Below, piece after piece: positions 15,116 to 22,090 of a DNA stretch of 55,193 nucleotides (positions are counted from its first letter, which is position 1; every line of letters begins with the position of its first letter). The stretch is from positions 1 to 55,193 of the forward strand of contig NZ_JAHAVQ010000016.1 of the NCBI RefSeq assembly GCF_029916425.1, written 5' to 3'. The notes beneath the pieces are model-generated. The model was not told where the DNA came from and searched no databases. It saw nothing but the letters and a program-made list of their open reading frames with translations. Origin of the DNA: Liquorilactobacillus sicerae. GTDB lineage: Bacteria; Bacillota; Bacilli; Lactobacillales; Lactobacillaceae. The position numbers and the translations under genes are program-made.

Positions 15116-15922
15116 TTACTTGGTTTTATTTGCTAATTCTTGAAAAAGATGATCGGCGTGTTCTATGAACTTTTGATTTTGCTTTAAAATGGATTCATCA
15201 TGATTGGCTAATTCAAATATTGAAGCGTGCTTTGCAGTAGCTTTATTAAAGAGCTCTCTTTCAGGAATTATAGTCGCGACTGTTTCATCGCCTTCTATGT
15301 GTTTGAGCAAATCGCGAGACATGCTTGTATTATGTCTAATCATATTGCCGATAAAGAAAAGCTTTGCGTCTACGTAAGTTTCGCCAGTTCGATAATCAAA
15401 AAGTGATTTTCTGAATTTTTCGAGTCGTGTTTCTAGATCAAACTTAGCATTGTAGCCATGTTCACTGGGTGTGATGGGACTGAGAAGGTAATTACTGATA
15501 GCAATAGCATTTTTAGTGATGGTGCTAAAATCTGGGTGTGTATCAATTAAGATATAGTCATAGTCGGTTAAGCTTAATGAATCGGAGTTGTTTTTAAACC
15601 ACATGAACAACATCATTTCTTTGTTACTGTTATTTTCTAGATAACTTCCTAAAACATCTAGGTCTATAAAACCGGCGATTAAATCTAGATTTGGTCCGAC
15701 ACTGTCAATTTTTACTTTTTGAGCATTATTGTCTTCTTTGAATGCTTCAGCGATGGTATTGTTTCGTCGTGTCTTTTCAAAAACGGTTGTTAAATTGCAC
15801 TGATGGTCTAAATCGATTAATAGAACCTTCTTACCATTTTTAGCTAACCAATCACCATAATTCAAAGTCAAGGTTGTTTTACCGACACCACCCTTGATAG
15901 CAGTAAAAGTAATAATCTTCAT
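15116..15922 (-). CDS. parA: ParA-type partition ATPase (first module)
   Basis: This 268-residue ATPase has the deviant Walker A motif IKGGVGKTTLTLN at residue 9, the A' motif LLIDLDHQCNLT, and a switch region YILIDTHPDF. The start ATG at 15922 is set by GAGGAGG; a longer frame upstream lacks support. It drives plasmid segregation with the small protein at 14854. An IS110 element begins about 57 bases upstream (from 15980), so the native promoter or centromere has probably been displaced to beyond 17565. Confidence 0.92.
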   Translation of the reverse strand: MKIITFTAIKGGVGKTTLTLNYGDWLAKNGKKVLLIDLDHQCNLTTVFEKTRRNNTIAEAFKEDNNAQKVKIDSVGPNLDLIAGFIDLDVLGSYLENNSNKEMMLFMWFKNNSDSLSLTDYDYILIDTHPDFSTITKNAIAISNYLLSPITPSEHGYNAKFDLETRLEKFRKSLFDYRTGETYVDAKLFFIGNMIRHNTSMSRDLLKHIEGDETVATIIPERELFNKATAKHASIFELANHDESILKQNQKFIEHADHLFQELANKTK

Positions 15923-15979
15923 CTTGATGCCTCCTCGTATTATTAAAAATGTATTCAAGTATTGACCAGCTTCGCTGTT

Positions 15980-16237
15980 TGGATGCTGTGTGATATTCTC
16001 TAATTGTTCATTGGATTCGGATCCAACTGGTATAGGCTTTCGCCTCCTGTAGTTTATCTACATTTTAAGAATGCCGCCCAGATGAATTGTTTAAGTTCAA
16101 ACCACAAGCTGTAGTGTTAGCTGATGATTTTGATAGCTCGCGTTCTATCAAGCAGCTAGTCATTGGATGACTTGTCTACTCATAAATTGCGAGGATGTTC
16201 TGAAGATTCATAATTAGGGAGTATCACACAGCACCCA
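15980..16237 (+). ncRNA. candidate IS110 bridge RNA (copy B)
   Basis: This 258-nt region is framed by arms TGGATGCTGTGTGATA (15980-) and TATCACACAGCACCCA (-16237) that pair almost perfectly, with the pairing continuing into CTCTAATT/AATTAGGG. Conserved blocks shared with copy A lie between in the same order. The same helix in copy A uses different base pairs (ACACCACATG with CATGCGGTGT), which is compensatory change. This supports a selected RNA structure, as known for bridge RNAs of IS110 elements. Expression and loop assignments remain untested. Confidence 0.72.
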
Positions 16238-16276
16238 AGCCTATCCAAAATAAGAACGGAAAGGAGGTCTGAATCA

Positions 16277-17500
16277 ATGAACTTGAATGTTGGTATTGAT
16301 GTTTCAAAATTGAAGCTTGATTATTGTGGAATGGATTCAAATAAGCAAGTGTGTTTCCAAGGTGAAGTAACAAACACCCCGAAGGGGGCCGGTCATATTC
16401 GTGATGAGATTTTAAAGCGGTCTCAGCAAGCTGACCAAATTATTATCGGCATGGAAGCAACCTCAGTTTATAATTTCCACCCAACCTTGTTCTTTGAACA
16501 AGATGATCGCCTTAATCAGTTAAACGTGACTGTGGTCACCTTGAATCCTAAAGTGACGCACCGTTACAGTAAGTTATTTGATGATGATAAGACCGATACC
16601 GTTGATGCCTTTCACATTGCCGATTTCTTACGGATCGGCCGGTATCAAGTTCCGGTTACCCGCGATGAAAAGCACATCGCTTTACAACGCTTGACCCGGG
16701 AACGATACCACTTAGTCCATCAGATCAATGATTGTAAAAATCACTTTTTAAATAACCTGTACTACAAGGTGAACACCATCGATACGGTCTTGCCTACCTC
16801 AGTCTTTGGGTCAACCATGCTTAGCATTCTGAGTGATGAGAAGTATTCCCTAGATGACCTGGTTCAGATACCCTTGTCAGCCTTAACTGATGAGCTAAAT
16901 CATTTATCTCATGGCCGGTTTGGCGATGCCAAAAGTGTTGCCAAAGCACTGAAGAAAGCCATTAGAAGTTCTTATCGGCTTAGCAAGACGGTTGCCGATT
17001 CCGTTGATCAAGTATTGGCCATGTACGCTAATCAGTTGCGGATGCTTAATCAACAGCTAAAGCTGTTAAATAAAAGCATTTCTGATCTGTGCTCGGTCAT
17101 TTCAGGTGCAGACTCACTCCAAAGTATTCCGGGAATTGGACCAGTGTATGCGGCCGGATTACTGGCTGAAATCGGCCAAATTGACCGTTTCCCCAATGAT
17201 GCTAGTCTCGCCGGCTACGCTGGCTTATCATGGCAACGCAGTCAATCAGGAAATCATGAGCGACAATTAACGCCGCGAACCAAAAGTGGTAACCAATACC
17301 TACGTTATTACTTAGTTGAAGCTGCCAACTCAGTAAGGCGCTATGATCCCACTTATGCCAGGTACTACCAGAAGAAGTTCCGGGAGGTACCAAAGTATCA
17401 ACATCGTCGAGCTTGTGTGTTGACCGCTAGGAAGCTGGTTCGGTTAATTATTAATCTACTAACTGAACATAAACTGTACACGCCTCCTAAATTGGTCTAG
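16277..17500 (+). CDS. IS110-family DEDD transposase
   Basis: This 407-residue enzyme has the DEDD motifs VGIDVSKLKLD, IGMEATSVYNFH and DDDKTDTVDAFHIADFL in the RuvC-like domain. The Transposase_20 domain follows at SIPGIGPVYAAGLLAEIGQ, with the serine-containing SQSGNHE motif. AAGGAGG lies before the ATG. Intact, and related to but distinct from the enzyme at 2725-3957. It acts with the upstream RNA region to target insertion. Confidence 0.95.
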   Translation: MNLNVGIDVSKLKLDYCGMDSNKQVCFQGEVTNTPKGAGHIRDEILKRSQQADQIIIGMEATSVYNFHPTLFFEQDDRLNQLNVTVVTLNPKVTHRYSKLFDDDKTDTVDAFHIADFLRIGRYQVPVTRDEKHIALQRLTRERYHLVHQINDCKNHFLNNLYYKVNTIDTVLPTSVFGSTMLSILSDEKYSLDDLVQIPLSALTDELNHLSHGRFGDAKSVAKALKKAIRSSYRLSKTVADSVDQVLAMYANQLRMLNQQLKLLNKSISDLCSVISGADSLQSIPGIGPVYAAGLLAEIGQIDRFPNDASLAGYAGLSWQRSQSGNHERQLTPRTKSGNQYLRYYLVEAANSVRRYDPTYARYYQKKFREVPKYQHRRACVLTARKLVRLIINLLTEHKLYTPPKLV

Positions 17501-17565
17501 CGCGACGAACATCGCTAACATTGCAAGTTTCTAACCAGTGAATTTTTGTACTTCACTGGGCTGGG

Positions 17566-18163
17566 GGAAGTATACTCTCCTCACAATTAGAACTATCAAT
17601 ATTTTACGTATCACCTACTTGACTTCTGACCACAAGTCTTCATCTAGCTTAATTATATCATTATCAAGCAAACAAATAAACAATTTATTAAATAATTAAC
17701 GTAACGATTTTGGCCGCTTTAATCATGTACTTCGGCAATATCAACAGCACTCATTCCCGGCTGATAAGGCTTAAACTAGTCTGATATGCTTAACACTTCT
17801 TTACTATAGATTGCTTTAAGTGTAAACCGTCAGGCTTTTTTGCTGTCTAAATTTAACTAGCACCACGCGTATGAGTATTATAATTGAAAATACTAATTTA
17901 AACACTTTAATTATCACATATTCAAAACGTCAAAAAATTTGTATCTAAATATATCTAAGCTTTTTTAATGGTGAGAAACTTTGCCACTTGCAACGCTCGA
18001 TTAATTACTTGGGTATACAAAATGATTATTGTCACGAGCCAAAAATAATCTTAATGTTTAAATTTGCTTCACTTCAACAAAAGACCGATCTGCCAAAACC
18101 CAAAGATTTTAACAGACTGATCTTTATTTACATTAATGCATCTTGACTTATTTTGAAAAAGCT
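17566..18163. other. AT-rich intergenic stretch with a possible displaced par promoter
   Basis: No gene is visible in about 600 bases. On the minus strand GATATAAT (-10 at 17657-17652) follows an AT-rich segment with CAAACAAATAAACAATTTATT-like sequence. This sits where the parA promoter or centromere would lie if the IS110 copy B were removed. A further AT-rich tract runs to the marR stop at 18164. No tRNA or terminator was recognised. Confidence 0.4.
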
Positions 18164-18601
18164 TTAATTTATCCTAGCAAGTTGTTGTAACAAATCTTCC
18201 ACTTGTTTAGTCAACTTCTCCAGATTGTGACTCTGGTCGAAAGTTTTTAAGTTCGCTTGCATTTGCCGAAAAACCTTTTGGACCCTGTCTTGGCCATTAA
18301 CAGTCAAAGTTAGCCGAACAATTCGTCGATCATTTGGATTCACTTGTGATTGAATTAAATTATCTTGAATCAATCGCCAAGTATTCCTGGAAATTAGTGT
18401 GCGCGTAACCATGAATGCATCAGTTAATTCACTAGCAGTAGCTTGCCCATGTTGTTCAAGATAGACTAATATTCCCCACTCACGCATTGAAAAATCAGTT
18501 TTGGCCAATCCTTGCGCTAACATCTGGTATGCCTGTTTCTGAATAGCTTGCAGGGTTGCTAAGCTCTCAAACTGGTTCTTAATTTGCTGATGATTTAGCA
18601 T
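18164..18601 (-). CDS. MarR-family transcriptional regulator
   Basis: This 145-residue winged-helix regulator shows the MarR core: FSMREWGILVYLEQHGQATA (helices 2-3), SELTDAFMVTRTLISRNTWR (recognition helix) and the wing motif NPNDRRIVRLTLT. An AGGATGA element lies before the ATG. It probably binds DNA as a dimer and responds to a small phenolic or envelope signal. Its target is unclear, because the gene just upstream is a decayed LPXTG protein (18613-18830) ending 11 bases before it, probably once its operon partner. Confidence 0.9.
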   Translation of the reverse strand: MLNHQQIKNQFESLATLQAIQKQAYQMLAQGLAKTDFSMREWGILVYLEQHGQATASELTDAFMVTRTLISRNTWRLIQDNLIQSQVNPNDRRIVRLTLTVNGQDRVQKVFRQMQANLKTFDQSHNLEKLTKQVEDLLQQLARIN

Positions 18602-18612
18602 ATAATATCATC

Positions 18613-18830
18613 CTATTCTTTTTGCTGCCGCTTAGTCATTCCGAAGAGTCCTAACAAACTACTCATGACTAATAGTAATAAGCCACTCAGTGTCATATGT
18701 CATTGATCAGTTTAATCAGTTTGAGCCAACCATTGATCCACAAAATTAGTAGCCGTTGCTTGACCATCCTGAACCGGCTTAGCAGGCATCGTTGATTGAC
18801 TTGGGTTAATAGAAACTCTAAAATCTGTCG
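18613..18830 (-). pseudogene. decayed C-terminus of an LPXTG-anchored surface protein
   Basis: One continuous frame with two stop codons ends in a hydrophobic stretch (GLLLLLVMSSLLGLFG) and a basic tail (MTKRQQKE). This is the layout of a sortase sorting signal. The preceding residues read LAQTD-stop-TDQ-stop-HMTLSG, explicable as a degraded LPQTGE motif. Upstream are Pro/Ser/Thr-rich residues (INPSQSTMPAKPVQDG). No N-terminal part is present. Assignment rests on the pattern of anchor helix plus charged tail. Confidence 0.6.
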
Positions 18831-18996
18831 ATAAATTATTTATAATTCCTATTATAATAAATTGACTCAAACCCATTGTGAACGTTAGAAATGTTAATAA
18901 TATGCATTGAAGGTTGATTTTCTTTTTTATATGACCACCTTATTAAGAGATACACTATAAAAATTATATAAAAAGCCAATTTTTTTAATATCAAAT

Positions 18997-19013
18997 GGTA
19001 GATTGCAAATTTA
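18997..19013. repeat. IS30-like terminal repeat remnant
   Basis: GGTAGATTGCAAATTTAA is the reverse complement of the sequence at the end of the IS30-family fragment near 32058-32078 (TTAAATTTGCAATCTACC). It overlaps the stop codon of the BRCT gene, so an IS30 element probably once inserted or excised here and may have reset the C-terminus of that protein. Confidence 0.5.
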
Positions 19014-19289
19014 ACCGCCTAAACTCCTAGACCATTGCGCCAATCGTGCCTGACACCAGTCCAAAAAATCCCGTTCTGAAATCGTTGGTGTTCCCGTCAA
19101 TAACTTTTTTGTGATGGGCTCCTCACCTAAAGCCGTCTCAATTAACCCAACCACTAAATAATCTGTCTGTTTCGTAACCCAATTTTGTGGTTTCGCCCCA
19201 AAGACTTTCGCCAAACTAAAAGCTTGATCCCGATTCATGGTAGTTAGACGTCCGGTAAAAGCAATCTCACAATCTCTTAAATCGAGCAT
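19011..19289 (-). CDS. stand-alone BRCT-domain protein
   Basis: This 92-residue protein is almost entirely one BRCT domain. It shows EIAFTGRLTTMNRDQAFSLA, then GAKPQNWVTKQTDYLVVG and the C-terminal ISERDFLDWC. The fold is like that at the C-terminus of NAD-dependent DNA ligase and in DNA polymerase III-like proteins, where it recognises DNA ends or partner proteins. Short free BRCT proteins occur in lactobacilli without a clear role. Only a weak ribosome binding site precedes the ATG. Its stop codon lies in the IS30-like terminal remnant. Confidence 0.85.
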   Translation of the reverse strand: MLDLRDCEIAFTGRLTTMNRDQAFSLAKVFGAKPQNWVTKQTDYLVVGLIETALGEEPITKKLLTGTPTISERDFLDWCQARLAQWSRSLGG

Positions 19290-19800
19290 TTTAAATCATC
19301 AACTTTCTTGATTCTAATGTTGGTTTTGACTTGACGGGTTATGGTTTTCCATTCAGTTTAGAGGGAGTGACGTTTTGAGCGCAGAATTGTTCCCTGGAAA
19401 CAGCTATTTGGAATAACTGAACCAGAGTGCAATTCTACGCTAAGGTTTCCCCCTAGTTCGTCGGTCGTTAACGCCCGTCGCTTGTCTGTACAATTGCGGT
19501 ATTGCTACCACCATTCATTATAAATCTACGTTTTCGGTTTAGCCTACTAAAAAACGCCCTAGAAGGCGTTGATGATACGTATTTATTTTTGTTCGATCAC
19601 CAACTAATCAATGGCACCAAGCCGAAGCTTCGTTTTACCACCCGCGCCGTTAATGGTCGCGCTCACCATTCACCACCCAGCCGTACAGATGACCTTGTTG
19701 TGGTATAGCCAGACTTATTGAAGTCGCACTGGCAAACGTGTCCCCTTGGATTTAGACCCCAGCTTGTCCCCTAGGGCTTTAAAAATCGCACCGGCCATGA
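19290..19800. other. intergenic stretch with a long imperfect hairpin
   Basis: No gene is evident. The main structure is an inverted repeat with 20-bp arms at 19378-19397 and 19422-19441 (AGCGCAGAATTG... with CAATTCTACGCT). About 16 of 20 positions are complementary, and an inner stem AGCTATT/AATAACT extends it. A short GC-rich stem, ACGCCCTAGAAGGCGT, lies near 19555. The open frame at 19502-19708 has no ribosome binding site and is not called. Confidence 0.5.
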
Positions 19801-19812
19801 TATAATAGTCAT

Positions 19813-19868
19813 TAAACTAGATGACTTTTATGTGGCGCTCACCGATTCCCGTCGGTGGGTGTTTTTTT
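19813..19868 (+). ncRNA. possible short RNA upstream of the second partition module
   Basis: An extended -10 (TGATATAAT, box at 19801-19806) is followed within 65 bases by a terminator-like hairpin, CACCGA (19840-19845) with TCGGTG (19852-19857), ending in TGTTTTTTT. The unit is too short to encode a protein. It could be a small regulatory or counter-transcribed RNA, or a leader whose transcription stops before the par repeats. The -35 region (TTTAAA) is weak. Confidence 0.4.
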
Positions 19869-19932
19869 ATGTTCTATTTTATGTAACCAATATTACTCGT
19901 TGTTTGGTGATAAATCAACATTTCTTTTTATG

Positions 19933-20136
19933 TATCCTTGTATCCTTGTATCCTTGTATATTAATATCCTTGTATCTAAGTATCCTTGTATCCTTGTATC
20001 TAAGTATATTAGGATACTTGCAGTCAATCTTAATTTAACGGCTTTTGAGAAGAAATGTATCCTTGTATCCTTGTATCCTTGCATCTTTGTATGTTATCAT
20101 CCTTGTATCCAAGTATCCTTGTATATTAGGATACTT
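19933..20136. repeat. parS: 8-bp tandem repeat array, candidate centromere (parS) and par operator
   Basis: TATCCTTG recurs about ten times exactly, with variants TATCTAAG, TATCCAAG and CATCTTTG, in strict 8-bp phase. There are two clusters, 19933-20004 and 20058-20121. Each cluster ends with the same 15-mer TATATTAGGATACTT (20005-20019 and 20122-20136), where GGATA is an inverted copy of the unit. The array runs directly into the ribosome binding site of parA. Arrays of short direct repeats before parA are centromeres bound by the partner protein in plasmid partition systems. Confidence 0.8.
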
Positions 20137-20153
20137 AATTGGAGGTCAGTATA

Positions 20154-20954
20154 ATGGGTGAAGTAATTACTTTTGGAAATTTTAAAGGTGGCACCGGTAA
20201 AACAACAAATGCCACGCTTGCATGCCTGGCACTAGCTCGTGCTGGTAAAAAAACGCTATTAATTGATTTCGATCCTCAAGCAAACGCTACAGATATTTAC
20301 TTTAAAACCGCGGCTAATTTAGGCCACGATGATATTAAATTTAATCAAACCTTGCTTGCATCAATCCAAGAAGAGGACTTATCAAGATCGTTGGTTACTT
20401 TGGATAAAAACATTGACTTTATTCCATCAAGCGCAGATTTTTCATTGTACCCACGGATTATGGAAAAAAAGTTTAAAAATAATTATAAAGATAGAGTCAC
20501 ATATTTTAGCAAGCTACTTGCTTCACTAAAAGAAAAATATGATTTTGTGGTATTTGATTTGCCACCGACTATTTCCTTAATTTCTGATAGCGCCTTATAC
20601 GCTTCAGATTGGGTTCTGATTATCCTTCAAACTCAAGAGCACAGTCTTCAGGGTGCCGAATCGTTTCTAAAATATATACAGGAACAGGTAATCGATGAAT
20701 ACGAAGCACCTAGTTTGAATTTACTCGGTATACTTCCTGTGCTATTAAAGAATGGGGCGCCTGTTGATCACAGCACATTAGAAGTAGCAGAAGAAGAATT
20801 TGGGAAAGAAAACATGTTAAAAACCCTAATTCGTAATATGGAAAGAATCAAAAGATATTCAATCAGAGGTGTATTTCTAAAAGATCAGTTCGATAAAAAA
20901 ATAATTAGATTATACGATTCTGTGGCACAAGAAATTGTTGAAAGGGCGGACTAG
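20154..20954 (+). CDS. parA: ParA-type partition ATPase (second module)
   Basis: This 266-residue ATPase starts MGEVITFGNFKGGTGKTTNA, with the deviant Walker A at residues 11-17 and the A' motif LLIDFDPQANAT. The FVVFDLPPTISLI switch and the VLIILQTQEHSLQGA segment follow. GGAGG lies 8 bases before the ATG at 20154. It differs in type from the ParA at 15116, so two partition systems coexist. The gene is preceded by the repeat array and overlaps no gene; the next gene starts 1 base after its stop. Confidence 0.93.
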   Translation: MGEVITFGNFKGGTGKTTNATLACLALARAGKKTLLIDFDPQANATDIYFKTAANLGHDDIKFNQTLLASIQEEDLSRSLVTLDKNIDFIPSSADFSLYPRIMEKKFKNNYKDRVTYFSKLLASLKEKYDFVVFDLPPTISLISDSALYASDWVLIILQTQEHSLQGAESFLKYIQEQVIDEYEAPSLNLLGILPVLLKNGAPVDHSTLEVAEEEFGKENMLKTLIRNMERIKRYSIRGVFLKDQFDKKIIRLYDSVAQEIVERAD

Positions 20955-20955
20955 C

Positions 20956-21306
20956 ATGGTGGAACTTTTACACAATCCTAACTCAAATAAAAGCAAAATA
21001 ATTCCTAGAAAATCGGTGCCCCAGCCCCAAAAAGAAATTTCCATATCTTCTCTAAACGAATCAAACAAAACGAAGTCTAAACAAATAGATGGTGTTACTT
21101 TTGATACTACGCTCAGAATTGACAATCATCTAAAAAACTTTATGAAAGCTATGGTAATTTTAGGGTATAGCTCAACTCAACAAAACGGATTAGCCCAATT
21201 ACAAAAAACTTTTTTTGAATCGTTAACTGAGTCTGAACAAAATACGCTTACGACTCAAATACAGACTTTGGAAACCGGCGATGCTAACAAAGTAAAAAGT
21301 AAATAA
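20956..21306 (+). CDS. partition partner protein, DUF5388/RepC-like
   Basis: This 116-residue protein starts MVELLHNPNSNKSKIIPRKS. The ATG at 20956 follows the parA stop by one base, so translation is probably coupled. The N-terminal half is Ser/Lys/Asn-rich and flexible. The C-terminal half, FDTTLRIDNHLKNFMKAMVI and LGYSSTQQNGLAQLQ, matches what I recall of the DUF5388 (RepC) proteins paired with ParA on lactobacillar plasmids. It probably binds the upstream repeats. A terminator follows at 21381. Confidence 0.8.
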   Translation: MVELLHNPNSNKSKIIPRKSVPQPQKEISISSLNESNKTKSKQIDGVTFDTTLRIDNHLKNFMKAMVILGYSSTQQNGLAQLQKTFFESLTESEQNTLTTQIQTLETGDANKVKSK

Positions 21307-21380
21307 TCACGTGCTCTCAGACGACACGTTCACCTTTTAGATGTATACTTGTCCGTTTAAATTAAGCAGAATGCACACAA

Positions 21381-21415
21381 AAAAGTCCTCTATTATGCGG
21401 AATAGAGGGCTTTTC
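21381..21415 (+). terminator. terminator of the second par operon
   Basis: AAAAGTCCTCTATT (21381-21394) pairs with AATAGAGGGCTTTT (21401-21414), with one G-U-type mismatch and a 6-base loop. The stem is A/T-flanked on both sides, so it may work in both directions. Confidence 0.85.
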
Positions 21416-21551
21416 TGAAATCAGTACATACAGGCTTTGCTTAGGAGCGTTGCTTGTGTCCATTTAGGACATACACAATCATATAACAATCAATGCTGTC
21501 ACTTAACTTACTCAAAAAAGCCACCCATACTACTCAAAAAATATTCACAAC

Positions 21552-22047
21552 CTATCTAAACAACCGTTTCCAAAAGTTCTCTCTCGTCTCATTAGAGGGC
21601 TTTTCGTTTTGCTTGCTTATATTTGTATCTGAATCATTTCTATCGTCCTTAGAATCGTTCTCACGGCTTTGTGTGGTGTTGCTTTTGATATTTTGTTCTG
21701 ACTTTTGATTTTCAAGTAATTTCTGACTGGATAAGTTCAATTGCTGTTGTTGGTCTAATAATTTTTGAAATTTGTTTATCTGTTGATCCTTTTTCGTCAA
21801 GTTGGCGTCTAAGTATATTAACTAATTGATCGTTGCTTGACGTGTTTTTGTCTTGTTTATCCTTATTTGTATTGTTGGCATAATATTGATGTATAGCATT
21901 AACAACATCTTGACTTAAAATATATCTATTATCGCTATCTTTTAAAGGCTTGTCTTTGTCGTCTAGTGAATCTATTATTTGATAAATTCTTGCTCTTGAT
22001 ATGTGTAAATCCTTTGAAATTTCTGCAATTGTTGTCAAATCTACCAC
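21552..22047 (-). pseudogene. plasmid replication-associated protein (DUF536-like) with a frameshift
   Basis: The first 80-odd codons (MVDLTTIAEISKDLHISRAR) give an N-terminal helix-turn-helix and lead into LVNILRRQLDEK. The expected continuation KDQQINKFQKLLDQQQQLNL is in the +1 frame after GACGAAAAAGG. That frame stays open to a typical Lys/Asn/Ser-rich tail ending FWKRLF. This is the architecture of the DUF536/RepB-associated proteins of lactobacillar plasmids, about 160 residues. A one-base insertion in the A5 run explains the break; a programmed +1 shift is less likely. The original gene was probably linked to the second par module. Confidence 0.75.
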
Positions 22048-22090
22048 CCTTTCAAGTATATGCTAAGTTATTGATACAATCATAGCACGT

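Larger units (their letters stand above)
15980..17565 (+). mobile_element. IS110-family insertion sequence, copy B
   Basis: It has the same organisation as copy A: a conserved upstream RNA region (15980-16237), a DEDD transposase (16277-17500), and a hairpin after the stop (CCAGTGAA/TTCACTGG, about 17534-17559). The elements are clearly diverged, so this is an independent arrival rather than a recent duplication. Ends are approximate because the family lacks ordinary inverted repeats. Confidence 0.75.

Noticed and set aside
19933..20136. Possible CRISPR array
   Set aside because: Units are contiguous 8-mers without unique spacers and abut parA; this is a partition centromere pattern.
19832..20154. 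Open frames of 99 and 68 codons across the TATCCTTG repeats
   Set aside because: They are by-products of the 8-bp repeat array, which lacks stops in some frames; their low-complexity repeats (ILVSLY, PCILVSKY) are not protein-like.
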